From the NCBI GenBank assembly GCA_028274465.1, contig CM051458.1, positions 57,711,253 through 57,775,252 of the forward strand: DNA of 64,000 nt, read 5' to 3'. Position 1 is the stretch's first letter. Every line of letters begins with the position of its first letter. Both the position numbers and the translations under genes were made by a program. The stretch comes from Plantago ovata. Its lineage: Eukaryota > Streptophyta > Magnoliopsida > Lamiales > Plantaginaceae. The notes beneath the pieces were generated by a model. The model had not been told where the DNA came from. It worked only from the letters and a program-made list of their open reading frames with translations, and ran no database searches. Below, piece by piece: positions 30,949 to 42,164 of this stretch.

Positions 30949-33368
30949 ATGTCTTTAGGAGATGCTCCTTTGCTGAAGCTGGAAAATTACGAGAAATGGC
31001 GAAACAACATGATGTTACATCTTGAGGCCATTAGTGATGAGATGGTCACCGTCATTAATGATGGACCTATCAAGATCACCAAGGTTGAAAGGAGTTTCCC
31101 TCATAAAACCACTGAAGCTGGAAAGGAAACCATCCAAGGCGAACCTTCAGATACTGTTGTGCCAAAACCAAGAGAGGAATGGACTTCTGACGAAGCTAAG
31201 AGATTCCGTCTTGATGGCCAAGCAAGAAACATCATCATCAGATCAACTCCGGATACCATACAGTGCAAACTGTGGGGTGCCAAGACTGCTAAGGAGGCTT
31301 GGAAAATGGTTCAAGATCTTTGTGCTGGATCTGACAAGACCAAGGAAAACAAACTTGAAGTACTTAAGCTGAAGTTTCAAAACTTTAAGCAAGGTGCTAA
31401 CGAGTCACTGGAAGACTTGGACTTCAGATTCACAACTCTTGTTAGTGAAATGGCAGCGCTGGGTGTTGGAAATTTTTATTCAGATTCTGAGAAAGTGAAA
31501 ACTATCATCAGGAGTTTGAATCAAGAATGGATCCATACTCAGAATTTCTATTATAATCAAGGAATGCCTGACATTACACCAACTGAGTTGTTCTCTCATC
31601 TTGCTACTGTCAATTATGAGACAAAGCAAAGAGAAAATGTGTTTGCTGAAAAATCGCAAAATATTGCTCTTGCTGCAAAGCCGTCATCTTCTGAAAAGAA
31701 GAATGATAAAGAGCCTGCTGATGAAAATGCTTTAGTTGTTAAAAACATGAAGAAATTCATCAGTAAGGAACTTGAAAGGCGAAAAGCAAAAGAGAAGCTG
31801 AAAAAGCATCTTGGTAATAACTACCATAAGTACAAGAATGATACTAGCTCGCTGAACAAGCAAGCTCAGCAAGCTACATCATCAGAAGAACCAGCAGTTG
31901 GAAATGATCTATGTATTTACTGCAAAAAGCCTGGACACTTCAAAGCAAATTGCCCCTTGCTGAAAGGCAAATCTGCTGAAAAGAAGAAAAAGTTCAAAAG
32001 AGCTTTCATTGCTGAAGAAAAGAAGAAGCTTCAAGCAAAAATCGATGCATTGTGCATTGAGACAAGCTCCGAAGACAGTGAGGATGAAAGTTCAGACACC
32101 GACGATGAGGAAGCCACTCTAGATGTGGAGATTAGCAAAGAAGTGTGTGGAATAGCTATGGAAGCTTATCCAGATATGTCGAACTACGAATTCTGCCTCA
32201 TGGCCGGTCAGGTAAATGATTCTACCCCTGACTCAGATTCAGACAGTGATGACGAGATTGACCTTGACAAGATTCAAGGATAAATCGAAAGATTTGAGAA
32301 AACTCTCAGCAAACAGCAAGAAAAACTTCAACTTGCTGAAACTCTGACCAAGCAAACTACTGAAAAGTACGTTTTGCTGAAGGAAGAGACAGAAGAAAAG
32401 GATGCTGAAATAAGGCGTCTAAAGAAGTTGATTGCTGAGGCTGCAGAAAAAAATTCTCAAATGGCATTAGAATTAGAAGAGTATCAGTCCTCAATTCTAA
32501 AGTTACTTGCTGAAATCCAAGAAATGAAAAGATGAAAATCAATTTCAAATCCTATGTGGAAGCAAGTAACACGCTGACTGAACTAAACTCTTATTTGAGA
32601 GATCCATCTCAGAAAGAAGGCTTAGGAGCAACGTGTGAAGGTGATAACGTAGAAATCTTGAGAAAAGATAAATCACCTATCTCCTTTGTACGTGCTACTG
32701 ATAGTAGTCCACCAGTGATCTATCAGTTTGGTCAAACTAAAGTTGCTGAAACATGCAATCAAGTACCTATGACCATAAAGCCCGCTGTTGCTGCTCAAAG
32801 TAACAAGACTTTAAAAGGAAAACAGGTTGCTGTGAAGCAAACTGGAAAGAAAAAGAATGCCATGAAGCATTCCGCCAAACAAGTTGCTGAAAAGCAAGTT
32901 GTTAAGTCTAAAGGCAAGATTACCAAAAGTAATCAGAAGTCCCTTGCTGACAAACCTGAATCAAGTAAGGTTGCTGATGCTAAAGCTCAGCATTCTCCAA
33001 AGAGTGGACTCGGTTTCAAAACCAAGCAAAGTCAACTCTTTCATGAGTATAAGCAAAGTCAGCAAAGATACTTCAAAGAGATGAAGAAAACCAAGCCTAA
33101 GAGTTCTGAAAAGACTCCCAATGCTAGGACTAGAAGGAACCTTGCTAGAAAAGAACTTACTGAAAAGTATGTTCAGCAAAAAGGTGAACAGAGCAAGACA
33201 CCACATCAGAAAGTGGATTTGACCAGCACGAGTCAAAAGTCTTTTAGCTCAAGACCTCCTAGTTCCTCAGCAAGTAGAAAACAAGTCAAAGTTGAAAAAC
33301 TTCAGACTTGGGTTTCCACTGGACGCATTCTTGAACATGTTAATGGACATCCATCAATGGATAATTAA
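30949..33368 (+). pseudogene. gag: Sirevirus gag, element G
   Basis: Long capsid/nucleocapsid protein. The first 444 codons are open (30949-32283), starting MSLGDAPLLKLENYEKWRNN. They hold the copia gag fold, an intact zinc knuckle CIYCKKPGHFKANC (residues 322-335) and a Lys-rich then Ser/Asp/Glu-rich region. Codon GAA became TAA at 32281-32283. A coiled-coil-like region follows in the same frame, then a one-base deletion near 32530 shifts to the frame open at 32532-33368. That part is very basic (Lys/Ser/Gln) with SGLGFKTKQSQLF. A long basic extension after the zinc knuckle is typical of Sireviruses. This is the best gag of the family in the window. Confidence 0.92.
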
Positions 33369-33373
33369 CTTGT

Positions 33374-36300
33374 TTGCTCTTGATTGTGCAGACTGCAGCC
33401 ACGGAGACAAACGATGCAATCTGGCACTTTGATAGTGGTTGTGGAAAGCACATGACGGGCAACAAGAATAACCTTATAAACTATAGACGGTGGTCTAAAG
33501 GTCCAACAATAAGGTTTGCTGGTGGAGGCTCCGGATCTACAAAAGGCTATGGTGATGTAAAGTTGGGATGCATAACCATTTCTGGAGTTCTTTATGTCAA
33601 AAATCTTAAGTTTAACCTTTTCAGCATGAGTCAATTTGCTGACAAAGGATACTTCATCGAAATTAAAAGTGATGAATGTAAACTTGTAGATTTTGAGACT
33701 AAAAAGGTTATAATGATTGCAGGAAGATCAGGAGGCTTGTACACCGTTGATTGGTCTTCAGCAAACGTTGAAAAATGCCTTGTCTCAGATCATGATTGCC
33801 TTGCTGAAAAAAGCATGGTTATGGCATAAACGAACAAGTCATCTAAACTTCAAGACGCTGAATAAGCTGTCTAAAAAGGCACTTGTAGTTGGATTACCTA
33901 GGGTTACTTTTAAGAAGGATGGTGTTTGCAATGCATGTCAGCAAGGAAAGCAAACCAAATCTTCTTTCAAGAACAAGGAAGTACCGTCAACTACAAAACC
34001 TTTACAACTCTTACACATGGATTTGTTGAATCTTCTTCAACAAGCTATGCTGGTAAGAAGTATGGTCTAGTCGTGGTAGATGACTATTCAAGATTCACTT
34101 GGGTAGTATTCATCAAGCACAAATCTGAAACCAAGACTGAAATACCTAACTTGCTGAATAAGCTTGAAGTCATGAAAAATGACAAGGTAAGAGTCATAAG
34201 GACAGACCATGGTACTGAGTTTGTAAACCAGTACATAACTGAATATTGTACCTCCAAAGGTATTCAACATCAGTTATCCTCAGTAAGGACACCACAGCAA
34301 AATGGTGTTGCTGAACGGAAGAATCGTACCCTGAAAGAAGCCGCAAGAACAATGCTTGCCTGACACTGAGATAAGTGAGGCTTACTGGGTTGAAGCGATT
34401 AATACCGCCTGCTATACTCAGAATAGATGTTTGATTACTAAGGAATACAACAAAACTCCTTATGAATTGTTTGTTGGAAGACCTCCTAACATCACTCATC
34501 TAAGAGTATTTGGTTGCAAGTGTTTCGTTCTTAACAATGGTAGAGAATACCTAAGAACATTTCAACCAAAGGCAGACGAAGCGATATTTCTTGGCTACTC
34601 TTTGCATAGTAAAGCTTACAGAGTTTACAACAAAAAGGCACAAAAGATTGAAGAATCTGTGCATGTTGTATTCTACGAAAAGACGCAAGGTGTGCCTGCT
34701 GAAGAAGAAATATCAGAATGTATGAAAAAGCTAATCATACATGAGCAAAGAACTGAATCTGATGCTAGGCAAATCAAGTCAATTGAACTAAATGATGATT
34801 CTGACAATGATTCTCCTCCCCCGAGTCATAACAAGATAAATTTAGTTCACGACAAGGAATTTCCAGCAAAAGATGCGATTGCTCCGGAAGTTGCTGAAAT
34901 TACGCAATCTCCAGTGCCTGCTGATGAAATATCTCAACCCAGCAATGCTGAGCAAGCAGTTGTTGACGATCAAATCTCAGCAGAGACACAAATTCCCAGT
35001 AGTACTGAACAAGTACATACTGAAGAGTCACATGCTGATGAGCAAACATATCCTGATCCAACAAACAGAAAACCTGTTAATAAATGGATTAGAGATCATC
35101 CCTCTACGGATATGATTGGCGATATTAATGAACGCCAAGTGACTAGATCCAAAGCTACTCAAGGACTTGCTGAAGAAGCAACTGTCGTAGAAGTAGAATC
35201 TTTATTCTCTTGCTTTGTTTCAGAAATTGAACCTAAAACCATAGAAGAAGCTTTGAAGCATTCTGAATGGATAAAGGCAATGCAAGAAGAATTGGATCAA
35301 TTTGAAAGAAACAAAGTCTGGAAACTTGTGCCACTTGCTGAAAAAAAGAAAGCTATTGGTACAAAGTGGGTGTTCAGAAACAAGCTGAGCGAGTCTGGTG
35401 AAGTAACAAGAAACAAAGCACGCTTAGTTGCTCAAGGTTACTGTCAGACTGAAGGATTGGACTATGATGAGTCTTACGCTCCAGTTGCAAGATTGGATGC
35501 AATTAGGCTTTTCTTGGCCTTTGCTGCTCACAATGACTTCATTGTTTACCAAATGGATGTTAAGAGTGCATTCTTAAATGGTGAACTTGCTGAAGAAGTC
35601 TACCTAGAACAACCCCCTGGCTTTGAACTTCCCTCAGAAACCAAGATGGTATATAAGCTTCAGAAAGCTGTATATGGTCTAAAGCAAGCACCAAGAGCAT
35701 GGTATGATACCTTAGCTAAGTTCTTGCTGGAAAATGGTTTCAAGAAAGGTGAAGTTGACAAAACTCTTTTTACCATGAACCATGATGGTAAATTAATCTT
35801 AGTTCAAATTTATGTGGATGACATAATTTTTGGATCTAAGGACAAGCAACTTTGTGATGATTTTGCCAAACTCATGACAAATAAGTTTGAAATGAGTATG
35901 ATGGGAAAATTGAATTATTTCCTAGGGTGCAAGTCAAGCAACTCAAAGATGGAATATTCATAAATCAAGCAAAGTATGCGAAAGAAATGCTCATAAAGTT
36001 TAGGATCAAAGAGGATGAAAAACCTGAAAAGATCCCTATGAGTGTTGGTACCAAATTGGGCTATACTAAAGAGGACAAAAGTGTTTGAAGAACACAAGTA
36101 TAGGAAGCTCATTGGTTCCTTGTTGTATTTAACAGCAAGTAGACCTGACATTCAGTATGCTGTTTGTGTGTGTGGCAAGATTCCAATCGGATCCAAAGAA
36201 TCACACTACAAAAAGGCAATTAAATACTGAAATATGTTAAAGGTACAGTCAATGTTGGATTATGGTATCCAAAAGATTCTGGACTTGAATTGGTTGGCTA

Positions 36301-36760
36301 TTCTGATGCTGATCATGGTGGATCAACTCTTGATAGAAAAAGTACCTCTGGAACTTGTCAGTTTTTGGGTACTAGATTAATATCATGGTTCAGCAAGAAG
36401 CAAACGTGTGTCGCCAATTCATCTACAGAATCTGAATACATTGCAGCTGGTTGTTGCACAGCTCAAATCCTATGGATTCAGCAACAATTAAGAGATTATG
36501 GTATTTCTGCAAAGAAAACACCAATCTTTTGTGATAATACAAGTGCTATTGCAATTACGCAAAATCCTAAGTTTCACTCTAGGACCAAGCACATTGATAT
36601 TAGACATCATTTCATTAGAGATCATGTGGAAAAAGGTGATATTGAGGTTGTGAAAGTAGGTACTGAAGATCAGCTTGCTGACATCTTTACCAAGCCCCTA
36701 CCGGATAATAGGTTCGCAATGCTAAGGTATAACCTTGGATTGATTGAACTACCTCAATAA
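33374..36760 (+). pseudogene. pol: Sirevirus pol, element G
   Basis: Protease, integrase, RT and RNase H in copia order. Protease: WHFDSGCGKHMTGN with DSG at 33431-33439. Integrase: WHKRTSH and CNACQ zinc module, then HMDL, RTDHGTEF and NGVAERKNRTL carrying the three acidic residues. [36 protein letters not shown] and YVDD at 35811-35822. RNase [19 protein letters not shown] and DNTSAI, ending LIELPQ plus TAA. Frame breaks are an extra A near 33815, a lost T near 34026, an extra C near 34359 and a small deletion near 35927, plus damage around 36080-36230. All catalytic signatures are still readable. Confidence 0.95.
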
Positions 36761-36778
36761 AGGATACACTTGGCAGAA

Positions 36779-37139
36779 TGCTGAAACAGGTATTCAGCAA
36801 GCCAAAGTATTCCTGTCCAAAAGACCAAGTCACTGATTTTCTTCTAAGAAATGATAAGTCACAACATGATTGCTGAAACAGGCATTCAACAAGTAATTCC
36901 TTCAAAACAGGTATTGTTAGGAAACTTGATCACTTGCTGAGACAGGAACTCAGTAAGTGAAAGAAACTTAAGGATTGCTGAGACGGGTACTTAGACAATC
37001 AAAAGATACTGAAACAGGTATTCAAGTATCAAAGGAATTTCTGAAACGGAATTCAGAAAAAGAGCAAAATCTCATCTCTCAGATTTTACCAAGGATGTCT
37101 CAAATGCAAAAGAATTTACTGATACGGGAAATCAGAAAT
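36779..37139 (+). other. Hairpin array with shared loop, element G
   Basis: Downstream of the pol stop, at least seven inverted repeats close a loop close to ACRGGNA: 36779-36799, 36871-36891, 36931-36959, 36973-37000, 37005-37030, 37038-37059 and 37110-37139. Stem sequences differ while loops stay alike (ACAGGTA, ACAGGCA, ACAGGAA, ACGGGTA, ACGGAA, ACGGGAA). An eighth, degenerate one sits near 36901-36915. Many stems contain TGCTGAA. H has the same series at 52826-53187, with some paired substitutions. No protein is encoded. Confidence 0.88.
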
Positions 37140-37168
37140 ATCTTTTAACTTAGAAATATGAGATATCT

Positions 37169-37181
37169 AAGTAAGGGGGAA
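37169..37181 (+). other. Internal polypurine tract, element G
   Basis: AAGTAAGGGGGAA, right after the hairpin array. It resembles the terminal tract AAAAAGGGGGAAA and may prime plus-strand synthesis internally. The H copy is at 53224-53236. Several purine tracts per element have been described in Sireviruses. Confidence 0.6.
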
Positions 37182-37655
37182 CTTTCAGCAAGTATCTAGA
37201 TTGTTAATCAAACTCGCTGAAAATTCTTGTCTATTTCAGCAAGCAATCTATCCCTTATTACTCGGTAAAATCAATTTGTGACGTTAAGCTGGCACAGATA
37301 AACTCGCAATAATCATGACATGAAATTCAATCGTGGCCATTGATTAAAAGGAGTTATTAATCTAACGGCTAACAAAACAAAGAGAGAGAGTGCTCTGACG
37401 GTTTTAGTTAGTGGGCCACTACGCATTCAATGCAAAGGCTCCACTATCTCCAGTGTTCTCTGTTTTTACCCTTGCTGAGAACTCAAATCGATTGAGTTTC
37501 TCACACACCAGAGACACTATATAAAAAGGAGTTAGAGAAATGACAAAATTCTTTAACTCACATTTCCTTCTCTGCAATTTCTAGCCTGAAACTACTGTAC
37601 CTCCGGTCAAAAAGCAAACTATCTTTTTCGTACAATTTCTTGCTCTATATAAGAA
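37182..37655 (+). other. Spacer with TATA-like box before ORF3, G
   Basis: No gene is seen. TATATAAA lies at 37518-37525, 131 nt before the ORF3 ATG, after a GA-repeat and before a pyrimidine-rich stretch ending CTGCAATTTCTAG near 37572-37584. It could be an internal promoter, or the acceptor of a spliced subgenomic RNA. Element H conserves both features. Confidence 0.5.
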
Positions 37656-39147
37656 ATGGCTCCCAAGAGACAGTCATTGTCCTCCGGTGACTTCTCGGTG
37701 ACTGCTCAAAAACACAACGAAAGTTGTGTTGAAAAACGACCGAATCACTGAAAACCTATGCCTCCGTCATATCTTGACACTGCAAAGTGTGAGATGTTGA
37801 TGCAATGGGAGGTTTGCAAAAGAAAAGTACATTAGGTACTTTTATGAACAAGAACTGGATGACCAAAATGAAGAGGCGCTTGAGTTCATCAAGCAGCAAG
37901 GCTCATGAACTTTATCTCTGCTCGCACTAAGCAAGTGAGCATGATTGATACTATGGAGTTCTACAACAATGCAGAAATCCAGTCCCTTACAGACAGTAAT
38001 GGAGTCACTGAAAAAGTGATCCTTACTTATGTTCAGAACACGCAAATCGTCCTGAAATGGACTGATTTAGCGGAGATTTTTCAGATTCCAACCACTGGAA
38101 CTGAAGATGACGTCACTCTTGCCACTGACGAAGAAATTGAAGCTTTCTACAGTGACGTCAGAAATGCAAAATAAGAAAGGCGAGATAGCTCCCGTGACTT
38201 GGACAAAGCACGTTAAGAAAGCATCTATCTCTGCCTTCACTTTAGTAGCTCTGCTACTGATTAAAGTTCTTGACTCCCAAGTGGAGGGAATTGACCAAGT
38301 AGGCCTGAGAGATGGCCATTGCTGATGCATATCATGAAAATAAATCGGAACTTAACTGGGCTAAGTACATTTTCAACAGGCTTGTTGATTGTGTTACTAA
38401 GTTTAAGGTAAAGGTAGAAGACAACAAGGTCTCACCGTCCTTTCCAGTTATGTATGGAATCAAGATATGCTATATCCTTGAACATTTCAGGATTCAGCTA
38501 AGAAACCCATTGCCAATCAAGAAATCTGTGTGCAATGTGGGAAGATCTTTCTACAAGCAGAATGTACCTAAGATTGCTGGAAAGAAATCCAAGAAGACAA
38601 CAACTGCAAATGTTGTCAGCACAAGCCAGCAAGAAAGGTTATACACAGCTGCGATGTTACCACTCAGCAACTTAGAGATGAAACTGCTGTTGGTGGTGGT
38701 AACACAAATGAAACTGCTGTAGAAAATCAACAAGGTACGTGTACAAGCAGCCGTTGCTGAAAATAGCAACAATACATGACTCTGGGAAACTGAGAATCTA
38801 AAGAAAAAGAGGAAAGCTGATGACACTCAGACTGCAGAGCGTCATCAGCAAATCCCGTACCTAAGAGGAAACGGACAAGTAACAAAAGAAAGAAGACACT
38901 GGCTCTCAGTCAGTCCCTAATGTCCAAGACTCCTCAGTCAATTCCCAGACAAATGCTGAAACGCATTTGCCAGTAGATGTTGCTGAAATAATCTGACATA
39001 CATCAGCGAATGTTGAAGTGTTTGCGGAAGCCTTCACAATCACTTACGTTGAATAACTCTACTGAGAATGACCACAGAAGCAGTGGAAATGAAAATCCTG
39101 CCCAAGTCCCAGATATCTACGTTTAGATATCTAGAGATCAAACCATG
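37656..39147 (+). pseudogene. ORF3 N-terminal part, element G
   Basis: Starts MAPKRQSL and is broken soon after. Open stretches are 37905-38174 (FISARTKQVSMIDTMEFYNN ... LKWTDLAEIFQIP) and 38312-38722 (AYHENKSELNWAKYIFNRL ... YGIKICYILEHFRIQLRNPL, then a basic region). From about 38640 to the gap the sequence has many one-base indels relative to F and H. This raises the possibility of unpolished assembly rather than biological decay. See H for the domain discussion. Confidence 0.8.
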
Positions 39148-39247
39148 NNNNNNNNNNNNNNNNNNNNNNNNNNNNNNNNNNNNNNNNNNNNNNNNNNNNN
39201 NNNNNNNNNNNNNNNNNNNNNNNNNNNNNNNNNNNNNNNNNNNNNNN
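39148..39247. other. Assembly gap (100 N)
   Basis: Exactly 100 N, the conventional size for a gap of unknown length. The two sides belong to different elements (Sirevirus ORF3 on the left, Ty3 internal sequence on the right), so the junction is unresolved. Confidence 0.99.
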
Positions 39248-39918
39248 GTCGATCCACACCTTAGTGACATACTTGGGTGTGGTTGTGCCCCTTGAGGGAC
39301 GGCCTATGATGCTTTGTCGCGCTCTTAGACCGCTCCAGTTCGTACATGCGGACTGGACATATTTCAACCCTAACACCCTCAAGAACCCTAATTTTCGAAA
39401 TTGGGGGTTTCTTGATTTTTGCTTCAATTAAGCTTATATGATGTATGGGTTACTTGTTTGTGTGATTATTACATGATTTCTCTATCAATTGCATGTTCAA
39501 TTTCGTTGGAATGGTTGAATTGAGGCTTTTGCTCAATTAGGATTTCTAAGTCTTGATTGCATTGTTTTGATTCATTCATGCCTATTTAAATGCGAGCAAT
39601 TTGATATGATGAATGTAGACTATTGGGTAGAACACTTGATTGGGTAGATTGTGAGATTTTGGTGATTTTCGATACTATGGTATGCATGTTGCCTTATGAA
39701 TTGAGGTTATTCGTTGTCTAGCATGAGCTTTGATTATGATATAGTACATAATTGTGATGAATTGCATGATTGTTCTTAGCATAGGTAGCTAGACTAGAAC
39801 ATGGGGTAAGGGAGTAGAGTTGGTCGAAGTTGACACTCGTTTGCTTGCACATACTTGCATTTGCATAGTATTTCGTTTTTGTTGAGTACAAGGTACTAAT
39901 TGCTGCGTTTCTGGCACA

Positions 39919-40707
39919 ATGGTTCGAGACAAGAAGAAAGCAGGCTCATCTAAGAGCAAGAAGGGCAAGGGAGCAGCCTCGAGCTCCCGAGCTAGTGGAG
40001 CCTATGAACCGTCGCTGCATGCACTCTCTATTAAGCTGCACCTTAAGGAGGAAGCTACCTCAGCCAAGCCCCGCTCCATAGTCCGAGACCGAAAAATCCA
40101 AATCCCAGCAAGCTATGCTAATACACCGGCGTGCCGGATGCTCTACATCTTGGAGGGAAGAAGGAACTGGAAATGGTACACCTCTAACCGTTTCCAAGGG
40201 TATGATGTATCGCTCCTCCAAGAATTCTACGTGGGATACACAGACCGCAAGGACATGGGGGGTATTCCGGTATGGGGCACACTAGTGTCGTGGACCCCGT
40301 AGGCGATTTCAGACTTCATCCATTTGGGGGAACGGGAGTTCACCGGGAGTGCACATGCCTACAGGTACTCGAGAGCTAGCCGGGTGATTAACAACAGTGT
40401 AACACAGGTGATTTGCCACCGGGACTATGTCTACCCATATGGCAACAGACCGGAGCGACTGAACAGAAGGGACCTCAACCTTGAGGCTAGGACTGTTATG
40501 AAATTCATCATAGCCAATCTCATTCCTCGGTCCAATGACACTTCGATTCAGCCATGGTATGCACAACTTATCTACTGTCTTTTGGGTCGGTATAACATAG
40601 ACATCGGCAACATCATTTATGAGGAGTATGAGAGGCAATGGGACAAAAAGAGGAAGCCCTTTGTCTTTCCCTGCTTGATCCCGTCTACTGCAGATACCAC
40701 GGGGTAG
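39919..40707 (+). pseudogene. Accessory ORF of Ty3 element I
   Basis: A 262-codon frame with one TAG (40300-40302). It starts MVRDKKKAGSSKSKKGKG, a basic Ser/Lys N-terminus. The first half has RMLYILEGRRNWKWYTSNRF and LLQEFYVGY. The second half has NLEARTVMKFIIANLIPRSN and YAQLIYCLLGRYNIDIGNII. That layout resembles what I know as the putative plant transposon protein domain (Pfam PF20167), found downstream in various plant retroelements. The match is by eye, not by search. The function is unknown. Element C has a decayed relative at 9162-10039. Confidence 0.65.
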
Positions 40708-40795
40708 AGGGTATTGACGAGACCAGCTTAGTCGTCTCGACCTTGACTCCAGCATCTATCACCGAGCAGGAGCATAGGATTTGACAGACCGTACC

Positions 40796-41575
40796 TGATG
40801 AATGTGTATTTTACACTTTCATTTGAGTCTTTTTCACCTATTTTAGCTATCCTCTATGTTAATTTAGCTATATTTTAGTGCATTTTATTAGAATAGTGTC
40901 ACGTTTTCCTTTAGATTTTATTTTACAGGTTTTGGTTGTAAAACGAAGATTTCCGGGTAATTATATTGAAGTTGACAAGGAATTGGTGTTCCAGAAGCCT
41001 ATTTGGAGTATCTGAAGGTTTCCGTATAGGATTTGGAGTCTAGGGGTCGAATCTGGAGGTTAGAAGGCCACTAGAAGTCAGAAACCGAGTCCGAAAAGGG
41101 GAAGAAATCTAAAAACGCGTCGAAAACGCGGAATTCCGTGAAAAATACTCCCGGACGAACCGCCCGGGACGTGGGTCGAATCGCTCCACACCGGACGAAC
41201 CGCCCGGTGTGTGGGGCGAATCGCCCCACACTTTTTCGTAGCATATATATAGTTGCTCAGTTTTTCTCCGAAATTCATACTTTTCCAGACCTATTCTCTC
41301 ACCTTTCTCTGTAGTTTTAGGTAGGGACTTCCCAGAGCCTGTTCTGGGGGTTCGTAGCTTAGGAGACACTTTTTCATAGAAGATTGGAGCTTGTAGGATC
41401 GCAATTCTTCGGAGATTGACAACCTTCGGTAACATTGTATCTTACAGTTTATTCTACTTATTTTTATATATCTTTCAACATGTTTTCTTCTATGATTTCT
41501 GTTGATTGCATGCCTATTATGAGTAGCTAAACTTATCGTTGGTGGTAGTATGTGAATTCTTAGCGAAGGGATAAG
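40796..41575 (+). repeat. Nested Ty3 LTR fragment
   Basis: The first 780 bp of a C-type LTR (TGATGAATGTG...), with GC-rich hairpins at about 41149-41231 and a TATA box at 41244-41252. It ends abruptly in GAAGGGATAAG and is followed by element I internal sequence, so its 3' end was deleted. It is closer to the LTRs of A and C than to the LTR of I (42165-43429), which supports a separate later insertion. Confidence 0.85.
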
Positions 41576-42164
41576 ACCCAAAAAAAGCAAAAGAAGGGTC
41601 CAAGCAAGCCAAAAGCAGTTTTAGCAAAGTGTTGCGTTATTTTTTCAGCTTTTGTAATAGTTCGTAATCGAGTTGTATATTCTATCTTTTGTTTCGTGTC
41701 TTATGTTCTAGACCACCCTCGTCCTGCCATTCAGGAAGTGGTGAATAGTCTTTGATTTGAGAGTTGGGTAGAATAGGGGAGTGTTGTCTATTAGGGAACC
41801 CTCCTTCTTGAGGGAAAGTCTCAACTCGGTGAACAGTAGTAAGCCCTCAGTTTCATAGGCACAGGGCAACCATTTGTATTCTAACATATTTCATTGTGTC
41901 ATCACTGACCAGGTCCAGGTAGAGAATGTTACGAGAGACTCTCTTGTTTAACAAAGTGCATATGTGAATATGTATAGGTTCAATCGAGACATTCTTCAAC
42001 CTACTTCCATGTTATGATTTGTATGCTCTTTGTTCATGAGTACTTGGTATATACAATCGATTATTTCTTCTTGTTTGGCATGAGACTCCTCTTTGTGTTG
42101 CATGTAGGTTGCATAGAGTCTAGCTAGTTGCTTGAGGACAAGCAAAGGTTCGGTTTGGGGAGTT
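41576..42164 (+). other. 3' non-coding block of element I
   Basis: Matches element C 10885-11530: end of the purine tract, the TCCTG/CAGGA stem region and the final purine tract GGTTTGGGGAGTT before the LTR. No gene is present. Confidence 0.8.

Larger units (their letters stand above)
29157..39147 (+). mobile_element. Sirevirus element G, cut by assembly gap
   Basis: A plus-strand Ty1/copia element with 5' LTR, iMet primer site, gag, protease, integrase, RT, RNase H, hairpin region, internal purine tract, TATA-like box and the first part of ORF3. It ends at the 100-N gap. The sequence after the gap is a Ty3 element, so the 3' half of G is absent or unassembled. Unlike H it keeps the protease and an intact gag zinc knuckle. 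The pol frame is broken by at least four indels. Confidence 0.92.

Noticed and set aside
33369..33395. Splice acceptor (TTGATTGTGCAG) between gag and protease in G
   Set aside because: No matching donor with sensible frame logic was found, and the gag-pol junction differs between copies. Too weak to claim.
36915..36928. A separate Sirevirus LTR inserted between pol and ORF3
   Set aside because: Only 14 bases match the LTR start and the sequence then diverges, so there is no LTR here. It is reported as a short internal word instead.
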